Source: an uncultured Lachnospiraceae bacterium (GTDB lineage: Bacteria > Bacillota > Clostridia > Lachnospirales > Lachnospiraceae). From it: a stretch of 64,000 nt of DNA. The stretch spans positions 108,367 to 172,366 of the forward strand of contig CACZBW010000002.1 in NCBI GenBank assembly GCA_902779575.1. The letters run 5' to 3'. A program made the translations under genes and the position numbers. This document shows, piece after piece, positions 49,630-57,309 of this stretch. How positions within the stretch are numbered: position 1 is the stretch's first letter; each line of letters begins with the position of its first letter. The notes under the pieces were generated by a model that saw nothing but the letters and a program-made list of their open reading frames with translations, ran no database searches and was not told the DNA's origin.

Positions 49630-51020
49630 TTGACTCCTTCTCTGGTGTCAAGAAGTGTGATACCCATTTCCAGAAGCCTGCCGCGGATCTCATCAGCTTT
49701 CTTAAAGTCTTTTGCCTTTCTGGCTGCCTGACGCTCTGCGATCAGCTCCTCGATCTCGGAGTCAAGGACTTCTTCTTTCTTCTCAAAACGTAGGCCGAGA
49801 ATGTCGCCGAGTATAAGGATCTCTTCCTTCAGAGCCTTTGCATATTCTCTGGATATCTCCCCGGCGGCCTCGCTGTTCGCGAATTTAACCAGATCGAAAA
49901 CGACCGAAACCGCGTCCGCGGTATTGACGTCATCGTCCATCGCCTCGTCAAATCTGCCCGTAAACGCTTTGACCTGAGGAAGTTTTGCCTTTTCCTCCTC
50001 CGTCATTGCCTCCTGCCCGGCATTCTGCGCAAGGAAATTCAGGTTGTCAACCGCGTTGCAGATTCTCTCAAATGCAGACTTGGAACTCTCCATCAGCTCA
50101 TGGCTGAAATTGAGCGGGCTCCTGTAATGGGCGCTGAGCATGAAGAGGCGGAGAATCTGCAGGTCATACTGCTTCTCGATCTCCCGCACTGTAAAGAAAT
50201 TGCCCAGGGATTTGCTCATTTTCCTGTTGTCGATATTCAGGAAGGCGTTATGCAGCCAGTAATGAGCGAATTCCACGCCGTTGCACGCCTCCGACTGGGC
50301 GATCTCATTCTCATGGTGCGGGAAGATCAGGTCCTCGCCGCCCGCATGGATGTCAATCGTATTGCCCAGATATTTCCTGGACATCACAGAGCACTCGATA
50401 TGCCAGCCCGGCCTTCCTTCGCTCCAGGGAGACTCCCAGAAAGGCTCGCCTTCTTTTTTCGGCTTCCAGAGCACGAAATCGAGCGGGTCCTCCTTCTCAT
50501 CCTCACCTGTAACAAGCAGGCTCCTGTTTCCGGACCTGAGATCGTCCAGGTTCTTATGACTGAGTTTGCCGTAATCTTCGAAGGTTCTGGTACGGAAATA
50601 AACGGTGCCGTTTTTCGCATAGGCGAAGCCTTTATCGATCAGGTCCTGAATCATCTCTATCATGCCGCCGATTTCCTGTGTCGCGCGGGGATGGACCGTG
50701 GCAGGCTTCACATTCATGTGCTCCATATCCTGCCGGCATTCCTTAATATAGCGCTCGGAGATTTCATCCGCGCTCACGCCTTCGCTGATGGCTTTCGCGA
50801 TAATCTTGTCATCAACGTCAGTGAAGTTGGATACATAGTTGACTTCATATCCCTTATGCTCCATATAGCGGCGCAGGGTGTCAAAAATAATCATGGGGCG
50901 GGCGTTGCCGATATGAATAAAGTCGTATACGGTCGGGCCGCAGACATACATGGAAACCTTTCCGGGCTCGATCGGTACAAACTCTTCTCTCTTCTTCGTT
51001 AAGGTATTGTAAAATAACAT
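49614..51020 (-). CDS. cysS: Cysteinyl-tRNA synthetase
   Basis: A 468-residue class I synthetase that charges tRNA-Cys. HIGH appears as FIHIGNARP, KMSKS as RKMSKSLGN, and the zinc ligands are in VCGPTVYDF, WHIECSVMS and PHHENEIAQ. The C-terminal anticodon region ends ITLLDTREGVKWKRS. GGAGTGATACT precedes the ATG. It has its own promoter, and no T-box leader is seen although clostridial cysS often has one. Confidence 0.97.
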   Translation of the reverse strand: MLFYNTLTKKREEFVPIEPGKVSMYVCGPTVYDFIHIGNARPMIIFDTLRRYMEHKGYEVNYVSNFTDVDDKIIAKAISEGVSADEISERYIKECRQDMEHMNVKPATVHPRATQEIGGMIEMIQDLIDKGFAYAKNGTVYFRTRTFEDYGKLSHKNLDDLRSGNRSLLVTGEDEKEDPLDFVLWKPKKEGEPFWESPWSEGRPGWHIECSVMSRKYLGNTIDIHAGGEDLIFPHHENEIAQSEACNGVEFAHYWLHNAFLNIDNRKMSKSLGNFFTVREIEKQYDLQILRLFMLSAHYRSPLNFSHELMESSKSAFERICNAVDNLNFLAQNAGQEAMTEEEKAKLPQVKAFTGRFDEAMDDDVNTADAVSVVFDLVKFANSEAAGEISREYAKALKEEILILGDILGLRFEKKEEVLDSEIEELIAERQAARKAKDFKKADEIRGRLLEMGITLLDTREGVKWKRS

Positions 51021-51127
51021 AGTATCACTCCGTTTCAGGCTGAAATCCTGTCATGAAAGAACATCATATGCGCTCCTGCCGCGCTGCTGCCCGCCCGCCG
51101 GACGAGAGTTTAACACTGACCTGTACA

Positions 51128-51156
51128 AGTTTAAGCAATCAGCTTCTTTTTGTCAA
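51128..51156 (-). promoter_or_regulatory. Promoter of the cysS operon
   Basis: TTGACA (51151-51156), 17 bases, TAAACT (51128-51133), about 105 bases before the cysS ATG. The leader has no T-box specifier or GGTGG bulge. Confidence 0.75.
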
Positions 51157-51175
51157 TGAAGGCGCGGTAATCCGG

Positions 51176-51212
51176 AGCGGAACCGCTGCCGCCTTCCGCG
51201 GGGGTTCCGCTC
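51176..51212 (-). terminator. Strong hairpin after the PPC-domain gene
   Basis: GAGCGGAACC and GGTTCCGCTC form a perfect 10-bp stem 29 bases past the stop. No U-run follows on the minus strand, so it is likely a terminator only with Rho help or an mRNA-end block. Confidence 0.45.
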
Positions 51213-51240
51213 GGGATGAATTCTGCCTGCGGCAGCTTCC

Positions 51241-51669
51241 TCACATCGCTTCCAGCTGCTTTACATTGTTCTCATCGAGCGCATGTCTGAAATTGCCGTC
51301 AGGAATCTCCATAATAACCACTTCGCACAGATACAGGACCGTACACCCGTGCTCCACATGGCCGGAATAAGCAACCTTGCGGTTGGACACTACCATGTGC
51401 ATGTGAATATCCCCGTCCGCGATCACTCCCGATAACGCGGAAAGCTCCAGCGGTTCGTTCGGCATGTGATCATAATAGTTCACCGGCGGATACGTGGTAG
51501 TCGTAACCATGTGAAGCTCACAGTTCTTAAACGTCGCGATTCCGGTCACAATCACGCCGTGCTTCAGGCCGGTCTCCTCCACGAACTTCTCTATCGATCC
51601 GAGAAGATCCTCGTCAGGATTAATCCGGATTGTATAAATTGTTCCCGCTGTTCCCTTAAAATACTGCAT
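51241..51669 (-). CDS. PPC (DUF296) domain protein
   Basis: A 142-residue protein that is a single PPC/DUF296 domain, a trimeric fold found alone in bacteria and fused to AT-hooks in plants. The family core is DIHMHMVVSNRKVAYSGHVEHG; DEDLLGSIEKFVEETGLK opens the first helix. The His triad might hold a metal. Function in bacteria is not established. AGAAGGAGGACAGC precedes the ATG. It lies between ispF and cysS in the same orientation but has an own ribosome site and spacing. Confidence 0.88.
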   Translation of the reverse strand: MQYFKGTAGTIYTIRINPDEDLLGSIEKFVEETGLKHGVIVTGIATFKNCELHMVTTTTYPPVNYYDHMPNEPLELSALSGVIADGDIHMHMVVSNRKVAYSGHVEHGCTVLYLCEVVIMEIPDGNFRHALDENNVKQLEAM

Positions 51670-51760
51670 GCTGTCCTCCTTCTGAAAACACCCTTATTGT
51701 TTTCTTTTCCATTTCCCGTTTTATATAATCTTTCGTATGCGTTCCCTTCCGATAAATGAA

Positions 51761-52309
51761 TCAGAGCGCGTTTCTGCCCGGACACATGGCGCATCCGGAG
51801 GGCTGCACTCCCATCCGGGAATCCGCGATCTCATCCATCAGGGAATTCAGCAGGCAGGTCGCCTGCGCCGCAATTCCCTCTCCTCTCCCGGTAAAGCCAA
51901 GGCCTTCCTCTGTCGTCGCCTTGATCGATACACGGTCAATCCCGATCCCGAGCGCATCTGCCACATTCTGCCTCATCTGCGTAAGATGCGGCATCATCTT
52001 CGGTCTCTGGGCGATGATGATCGAATCGATATTTCCGACCTCATAATTGTTCTCTTCCAGCAGCTCCCCAACCTTCTTAAGGAGAGCAATACTGGATATT
52101 CCCTCATAGGCCGGATCCGTATCCGGAAAATGCTGGCCGATATCCCCGAGCGCAGCCGCTCCGAGCAGCGCATCCATGATCGCGTGAACAATCACATCCG
52201 CATCTGAATGCCCCAGGAGGCCTTTCCCGTAAGGGATCTCCACGCCGCCGAGAATCAGTTTTCTGCCCTCTGCAAATTTATGTACGTCATATCCGATTCC
52301 TACTCTCAT
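51761..52309 (-). CDS. ispF: 2-C-methyl-D-erythritol 2,4-cyclodiphosphate synthase
   Basis: A 182-residue IspF of the MEP isoprenoid pathway that closes CDP-methylerythritol phosphate into the cyclic diphosphate. Zinc ligands are in GYDVHKF and [12 protein letters not shown]; the substrate loop is [14 protein letters not shown] and the C-terminal [20 protein letters not shown] is intact. About 20 extra residues ([21 protein letters not shown]) follow the usual end, with two Cys. TAAGGGAGAGATCT is the ribosome site. It has a promoter back to back with DUF4317. Confidence 0.96.
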   Translation of the reverse strand: MRVGIGYDVHKFAEGRKLILGGVEIPYGKGLLGHSDADVIVHAIMDALLGAAALGDIGQHFPDTDPAYEGISSIALLKKVGELLEENNYEVGNIDSIIIAQRPKMMPHLTQMRQNVADALGIGIDRVSIKATTEEGLGFTGRGEGIAAQATCLLNSLMDEIADSRMGVQPSGCAMCPGRNAL

Positions 52310-52352
52310 AGATCTCTCCCTTAGGCTGTGAATAGTAACCCTGTCGGACTAC

Positions 52353-52382
52353 ATTTTAAACTGCGCTTACTTGCCTCGTCAA
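52353..52382 (-). promoter_or_regulatory. Promoter of ispF
   Basis: TTGACG (52377-52382), 18 bases, TAAAAT (52353-52358). Its -35 box abuts the -35 box of the opposite promoter. Confidence 0.6.
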
Positions 52383-52399
52383 CCAATCTTTGCTATACT
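52371..52399 (+). promoter_or_regulatory. Promoter of the DUF4317 gene
   Basis: TTGCCT (52371-52376), 17 bases, TATACT (52394-52399). The two divergent promoters share one 12-bp -35 block, so the polymerases should compete. Confidence 0.65.
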
Positions 52400-52459
52400 C
52401 AGTGTCCCGATATCCGGGTATATGAAGAATCTGACAGCAGTGGGAGGAACCGCTTCATT

Positions 52460-53623
52460 ATGAATAAGAAAGAAATCGCAGAGATCAAAAAACAGCTCGC
52501 CCCTGACAAAAACGCAATCAGCAGGATCGCCGGCTGCTATGTCAGCGCCGAGAAAGAAAAGATCATCACTTTCTCGGAGAGTTTCGGCATGCTGCCGGAG
52601 GAAGAGCTGTTCAAATATTATGAGATTTTCCGCAAGGCTCTGTCCGGCAGCATAGGGAAGAATATGCTGGATATGGAATTTCCGGATGAGGCGGAGGAGG
52701 AAGGCGGCACTCAGTCTTCTTTGCTGGAGTTATGCAATTCCCGGCTGGAAGATGACGACCTTCTGGAAGAATTCTATGACAAGATTATCGACAGCTATGT
52801 GACAGGGGAGAACTACCTGATTCTTCTCATTCACAATTCCTACGACGTACCCGGCCGCGGAAAAGACAGAGTGGAACTTTTCGATGCCTCCGAGGAAGTA
52901 TACGATTATATTCAGGCGGTTATCTGCCCGGTGGATCTGGCAAAGCCCGCCCTCTCCTACCATTCCGATACGCAGAGCTTCCGCAACAGGGAGCGGGACT
53001 GGATCGTCGGGATGCCGCAGATCGGATTCCTTTTTCCGGCTTTCAATGACCGCCGGACGGATATTCACGGCGTGCTTTATTATTCCAAAAACGCGGAAGA
53101 ACTCCATTTCGATTTTACTGACAGTCTGCTCGGATGCCAGCTTCCTCTTTCCGCCGGTCTGCAGAAAGAAGCTTTCCAGGTCCTGATTGAAGAGACGCTC
53201 GGAGAAAACTGCAGTTTCGATACAGTTAAAAATATCCACGACCAGCTGCAGGAGATCACACAGCAGTCAAAAGACAGCCCTGATCCGGTAACTCTGGACC
53301 GCATTACCGTGCGGAACCTCCTGGAAGAATCCGGCGCAGGCGCTGCCGAAATGGAAGACTTTGATACGAAGTTCGAAGAAAATGCGGGTGAGAAAGGCAG
53401 CTTTCTCGCGGCAAATGTAGTCGGCAGAGGGCGTTTCGAAGTGCGCACCCCCGACGTGACGATCACGGTCAGCCCTGACCGCTCTGACCTGGTGGAGACA
53501 AAGATCATTGACGGCAGGGAATGCCTGGTCATCCCGATTACCGACGAGGTACAGGTCAACGGAATCCGGATCCGGCACGCGCATCCGCAGAAAGATTCTG
53601 CCGGGATTCCGGCAGCAGAATAA
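52460..53623 (+). CDS. DUF4317 family protein
   Basis: A 387-residue cytoplasmic protein, beginning MNKKEIAEIKKQLAPDKNAI then RIAGCYVSAEKEKI, the diagnostic start of DUF4317, a family found mainly in Clostridia. It is acidic and has no catalytic motif I can name. The open frame begins at 52328, but GGGAGG stands twelve bases before ATG 52460, and the promoter ends at 52399. It is followed by a terminator. Confidence 0.88.
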   Translation: MNKKEIAEIKKQLAPDKNAISRIAGCYVSAEKEKIITFSESFGMLPEEELFKYYEIFRKALSGSIGKNMLDMEFPDEAEEEGGTQSSLLELCNSRLEDDDLLEEFYDKIIDSYVTGENYLILLIHNSYDVPGRGKDRVELFDASEEVYDYIQAVICPVDLAKPALSYHSDTQSFRNRERDWIVGMPQIGFLFPAFNDRRTDIHGVLYYSKNAEELHFDFTDSLLGCQLPLSAGLQKEAFQVLIEETLGENCSFDTVKNIHDQLQEITQQSKDSPDPVTLDRITVRNLLEESGAGAAEMEDFDTKFEENAGEKGSFLAANVVGRGRFEVRTPDVTITVSPDRSDLVETKIIDGRECLVIPITDEVQVNGIRIRHAHPQKDSAGIPAAE

Positions 53624-53636
53624 GGAGACAGAACAG

Positions 53637-53657
53637 ATGCCGGTACAACGCCGGCAT
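53637..53657 (+). terminator. Terminator after DUF4317
   Basis: ATGCCGG and CCGGCAT form a 7-bp stem with seven-base loop, followed by TTTTCC, 13 bases past the stop. Confidence 0.65.
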
Positions 53658-53717
53658 TTTCCTGTCTTTCGCAGAATGCACTCCGTCTTCCGCACAATTA
53701 AATTTAATAAAATTATT

Positions 53718-53744
53718 TTAGCACTCAACTATTGACAGTGCTAA
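53718..53744 (+). promoter_or_regulatory. CIRCE-like HrcA operator before lon
   Basis: TTAGCACTC, nine bases, CAGTGCTAA. This matches the CIRCE consensus TTAGCACTC-N9-GAGTGCTAA except for one base in the second arm. HrcA repression is expected, giving heat-shock induction of Lon. Confidence 0.8.
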
Positions 53745-53760
53745 TAGACAGTGTTATCTT
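53732..53760 (+). promoter_or_regulatory. Promoter of lon overlapping the CIRCE
   Basis: TTGACA (53732-53737), 17 bases, TATCTT (53755-53760). The -35 box lies within the operator, so bound HrcA should block RNA polymerase. Confidence 0.75.
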
Positions 53761-53893
53761 AAACTCAACCATTCATTTGCTTACCCGCAGACAGGCCGGG
53801 GGATAACAGGCCGGGCTTTTTCCCTGCCGGAAGCGCAGACCTTAAACAGCGGCGGATTAATGGAAATGCATTACAGAAGGAGGATCACACTAT

Positions 53894-56332
53894 ATGATTA
53901 CCATTCCTGTTTATAATATGATTATCCTTCCGAATATCTCTCTGACATTCAAGAAGGATTTTTTTGATGAAGAAAGCTTCCAGCTGATGCATACCGGCGA
54001 CAGCATCCTCTTCCTCTTCCAGAAGAACGAGAAGAGACGCGCGGAACTCACAGCGGAAGATTTTTACCCGATCGGACTGTCAGCGCGCATCGAATCGATC
54101 GATGACGATAATGATGTGACTGTACGGACTGACAGCCGTATGGATATCAGCCAGATCGAAATCAGTGAATCAGATCTTTTTGCCCAGGCAGTCATCCGGG
54201 GAGATACGGAAGATGTGGAGAGGGAGGAACGCAGACAAAGGCTGAACGCCATGCGGAACCGCCTCTACGAGTTCGTCCAGCGCTTCCCCTGGGGCCTCAT
54301 GGCCAGGGCTTATCTGAACCGCTGGAAAAGTCTGGAAGAGTGTGCGACCGCCCTCTCGTCCTATCTGAATCTCGGACCGGAAGAAAAGTACCGGATTCTG
54401 GAGGCAGACCGGATCTCGGAGCGTCTTGACCTGATCGAGAAGGCGGTTTACGGATTTATCGCAGTCTCTGACGTTACAAACGAAGCGGAAGAACACGCCA
54501 AAGAAACCAACGAGAAGCTCTACAGGGAAGACGCCCTGAGGAAGCAGATCGATTTCCTCCAGCAGCAGCTCGACGACATGCATCCGGAGAACATCTCCGA
54601 CGTGCGCATGTTCGAGAAGAAGATCGCCGAATCCGGCATGAATGAAACTGCCCGCCGGGAAGCCGACAAAGTACTGAACCGGATGAAGCAGGAAGGCAAG
54701 AACAGCCACGAATACGGTATGCTCTACGACTACCTTGATTTTGTGACTTCCCTGGACTGGAAAAAGGCAAAACCCAAAAAGATCAACCTGAAAAAGGCCC
54801 AGGAGATTCTGGATGAAGACCATTACGGACTGAAAAAAGTCAAGGACAGAGTCATCCAGCAGCTCGCCGTCATGAGCCTGAACCGGAAGCAGTCCGGCTC
54901 GATCCTGCTCTTTGTCGGGGCTCCCGGAACGGGCAAAACCAGTATCGGGCAGAGCATCGCCAAGGCGCTTGGCAGGAAATATGTGCGCATCTCCCTGGGC
55001 GGAGTCCGCGATGAAGCAGAGATCCGCGGCCACCGCAGGACCTACATCGGCGCCATGCCCGGCCGCCTTATGAACGCCATGAAAACGGCCGGAACTTCCA
55101 ATCCTGTCATCGTGCTCGATGAGGTGGATAAGCTGAGCCACGATTATAACGGCGATCCGGCCAGCGCGCTTCTGGAAGTGCTGGATCCGGAGCAGAATTT
55201 CAGCTTCACCGATCATTACATGAACGTTCCCTATGACCTGTCAGACGTTCTCTTCGTCTGCACGGCCAATACTACCGACACGATCCCCGAACCTCTGCTG
55301 AACCGCATGGAGACGATTCAGTTCCCGGGCTATACGGCAATCGAAAAGTTCCAGATCGCGAAGAGACACCTTCTCCCCCGCGCCATGAAGGCAACGGGCA
55401 TCAAAGAAGAGCATCTTGAGGTTACGGATGAAGCGATCCGGGCTGTGATCGACGGGTTTACGATGGAATCCGGCGTACGCGGACTGAAAAAGCAGATGGA
55501 CACTCTCTGCCGTTACGCGGCGGTTGAGATTGTAAAAGCAGGTTCCGGTGAAGGCGCGGAAGGCGGAAAAGTTGTCGTAAAACCGGAAGAGCTCCGCAAA
55601 TATCTGGATCAGAGGCCGATCCGCCACGATTCCATTCTGGAAGAAAAACGGCCGGGCATCGTAACCGGGCTTGCCTGGACGGCAGCCGGCGGCGAGATCC
55701 TGTTCATAGAAACGCTCTTTACCAAAGGAAGCGGGAAAGTGATCGTCACCGGCCAGCTGGGCGACGTGATGAAGGAATCCGTACAGATTGCCATTTCCCT
55801 GATCAAGGCCATGTATCCGGAGAAGGAGAATCTGTTTGAGGAAAATGACCTTCATATCCATGTTCCGGAGGGAGCGGTTCCCAAAGACGGGCCTTCCGCG
55901 GGCATCACGCTCACCACGGCTCTCGCCTCCCTGGTCACCGGCCGGGAAGTCAGCCCGCTGTGGGCCATGACCGGAGAAGTATCGCTCAGAGGCGGCGTCA
56001 TGCCGATCGGAGGCCTTCCGGAGAAGCTCATGGCTGCCCAGAGAGCAGGCATCAAAAAAGTCTTCATTCCGAAGGAAAATGCGGATGATCTGGAGGATGT
56101 GGCCCAGGAAGTGCGGGACGCGCTTGAGATCCATCCGGTAAAGAAGATCAGTGACGTTCTGGAGACCCTGGATCTGCATCCTGCGGTACCGGAGAAAAAA
56201 TCCAAGAAAGGCTCCGGTTCCTCCAGAAAGAAAAACAGCCTTCCTGTTGATCCCTTCGGAAACCTGAATGCCTTCTGGGGACCTGTTCAGGTTGACAAAA
56301 CCGGGGTTGAATATCCGGGAGAACATCTGTGA
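53894..56332 (+). CDS. lon: ATP-dependent protease Lon
   Basis: An 812-residue LonA. The N-terminal substrate domain is about 1-200, then a coiled region, the AAA+ module with Walker A GAPGTGKTS, Walker B VIVLDEVDKL, and the protease domain with catalytic Ser668 (KDGPSAG) and Lys711 (LPEKLMAA). It degrades misfolded proteins. After about residue 765 an unusual Lys/Ser tail (EKKSKKGSGSSRKKNS) and a Pro/Gly end of 45 residues follow. AGAAGGAGGATCACACTAT precedes the ATG. Regulated by the CIRCE-like site upstream. Confidence 0.96.
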   Translation: MITIPVYNMIILPNISLTFKKDFFDEESFQLMHTGDSILFLFQKNEKRRAELTAEDFYPIGLSARIESIDDDNDVTVRTDSRMDISQIEISESDLFAQAVIRGDTEDVEREERRQRLNAMRNRLYEFVQRFPWGLMARAYLNRWKSLEECATALSSYLNLGPEEKYRILEADRISERLDLIEKAVYGFIAVSDVTNEAEEHAKETNEKLYREDALRKQIDFLQQQLDDMHPENISDVRMFEKKIAESGMNETARREADKVLNRMKQEGKNSHEYGMLYDYLDFVTSLDWKKAKPKKINLKKAQEILDEDHYGLKKVKDRVIQQLAVMSLNRKQSGSILLFVGAPGTGKTSIGQSIAKALGRKYVRISLGGVRDEAEIRGHRRTYIGAMPGRLMNAMKTAGTSNPVIVLDEVDKLSHDYNGDPASALLEVLDPEQNFSFTDHYMNVPYDLSDVLFVCTANTTDTIPEPLLNRMETIQFPGYTAIEKFQIAKRHLLPRAMKATGIKEEHLEVTDEAIRAVIDGFTMESGVRGLKKQMDTLCRYAAVEIVKAGSGEGAEGGKVVVKPEELRKYLDQRPIRHDSILEEKRPGIVTGLAWTAAGGEILFIETLFTKGSGKVIVTGQLGDVMKESVQIAISLIKAMYPEKENLFEENDLHIHVPEGAVPKDGPSAGITLTTALASLVTGREVSPLWAMTGEVSLRGGVMPIGGLPEKLMAAQRAGIKKVFIPKENADDLEDVAQEVRDALEIHPVKKISDVLETLDLHPAVPEKKSKKGSGSSRKKNSLPVDPFGNLNAFWGPVQVDKTGVEYPGEHL

Positions 56333-56439
56333 TTACAGGTTACCCTGTTCACATCGCCCGGAAGTCTTCCCACACATCATGAAGAAAAAACAGACAGCCG
56401 GATCGTCTGAATCTTGTGATAAAATACTTCGGCATATTG

Positions 56440-56472
56440 AAAGCCAGGGTCAATTAAACTGACCCTGGCTTT
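56440..56472. terminator. Terminator after lon
   Basis: AAAGCCAGGGTCA and TGACCCTGGCTTT are perfectly complementary over 13 bp with a seven-base loop; usable in both directions between convergent genes. Confidence 0.9.
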
Positions 56473-56565
56473 TCTGTCGTTATTTCTATTCCAGATCCCG
56501 GTACTGCAGTCCGGCACGGTACTTCACTGCCGCGGAGGCTTTTCCGGGCCTCTCTTCCGGAAGTA

Positions 56566-57177
56566 TCATGGTTCCTGATGTTCCTCTTCCTGTCCCGGCG
56601 GCAGGCCTTCCAGCTCCTGGGAATCAGCCTGTTCCTTCGCGGCTTTCCGGCGGCGAATCAGGCTGCCTGCCCTGTCTGAAAAACGGCTGAAGACATTCTT
56701 TGTCCCGGCAGCCGCTCCTCCGAGAAATTCGCCGGTCTTGTCCGCCGCTTCGGAAGCGATCTTCCCCGCCTCCTCGCCGGCTTCTTTTACGTCAGCCGCG
56801 ACTTTGCCCGCAGTACTGTTCTCCGCAGCCGGAAGCTTTGTTCCGCACTTTCCGCAGAATTTATCTCCCTCGGCAGCCGGTTTTCCACACTTGGGACAGT
56901 AAACCAGTCCCTTGATCTGATCCAGCTGCTCCCTGTACTTCGCAAGATTCCCGTACGCCACCTTCACTGCGGCATACTCATCCTCCATTCCCGGAATCGG
57001 ATGATCCGGATCCTGCTTGTAAACGGTTTCCCCGATCATTGCCAGAAGACGCGTAAGCGACTTCTTTTCAGCCTGAATTTTATTATTGATTGTAACGGAA
57101 TCACTCATTTTCTGTACACCATTCTTTGTATCCTGCCCGATCCGGACGATCTTATTTCCCAAATCACTCAAACCCAT
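56566..57177 (-). CDS. Zinc-ribbon, coiled-coil-rich protein
   Basis: A 203-residue soluble protein. Residues 1-80 are helical (MGLSDLGNKIVRIGQDTKNG), then a zinc ribbon YCPKCGKPAAEGDKFCGKCG at about 94-113, and an alanine/lysine-rich helical tail (VAADVKEAGEEAGKIASEA) ending very acidic and proline-rich. No enzymatic motif. Similar proteins occur in Clostridia without assigned role. GGGGGAGCGGCT precedes ATG 57177, so the frame to 57279 is not used. Monocistronic. Confidence 0.8.
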   Translation of the reverse strand: MGLSDLGNKIVRIGQDTKNGVQKMSDSVTINNKIQAEKKSLTRLLAMIGETVYKQDPDHPIPGMEDEYAAVKVAYGNLAKYREQLDQIKGLVYCPKCGKPAAEGDKFCGKCGTKLPAAENSTAGKVAADVKEAGEEAGKIASEAADKTGEFLGGAAAGTKNVFSRFSDRAGSLIRRRKAAKEQADSQELEGLPPGQEEEHQEP

Positions 57178-57309
57178 AGCCGCTCCCCCGCTTCTGCACC
57201 CTTCTCTCCGTTCGCTCCGGGCGGCTGCCGAAAGCACCCGCCGCGGATAAGAAGCATAACTACCATGTAAGTATAGCATAATCCGGAGAATTTGGGAAAT
57301 GATGATTCA

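Noticed and set aside
51021-51128. T-box riboswitch before cysS
   Set aside because: Neither the specifier loop nor the GGTGG bulge sequence is present in the about 105-base leader.
55241-56326. 361-codon minus frame inside lon
   Set aside because: Shadow of the AAA and protease domains of Lon, whose motifs are intact on the plus strand.
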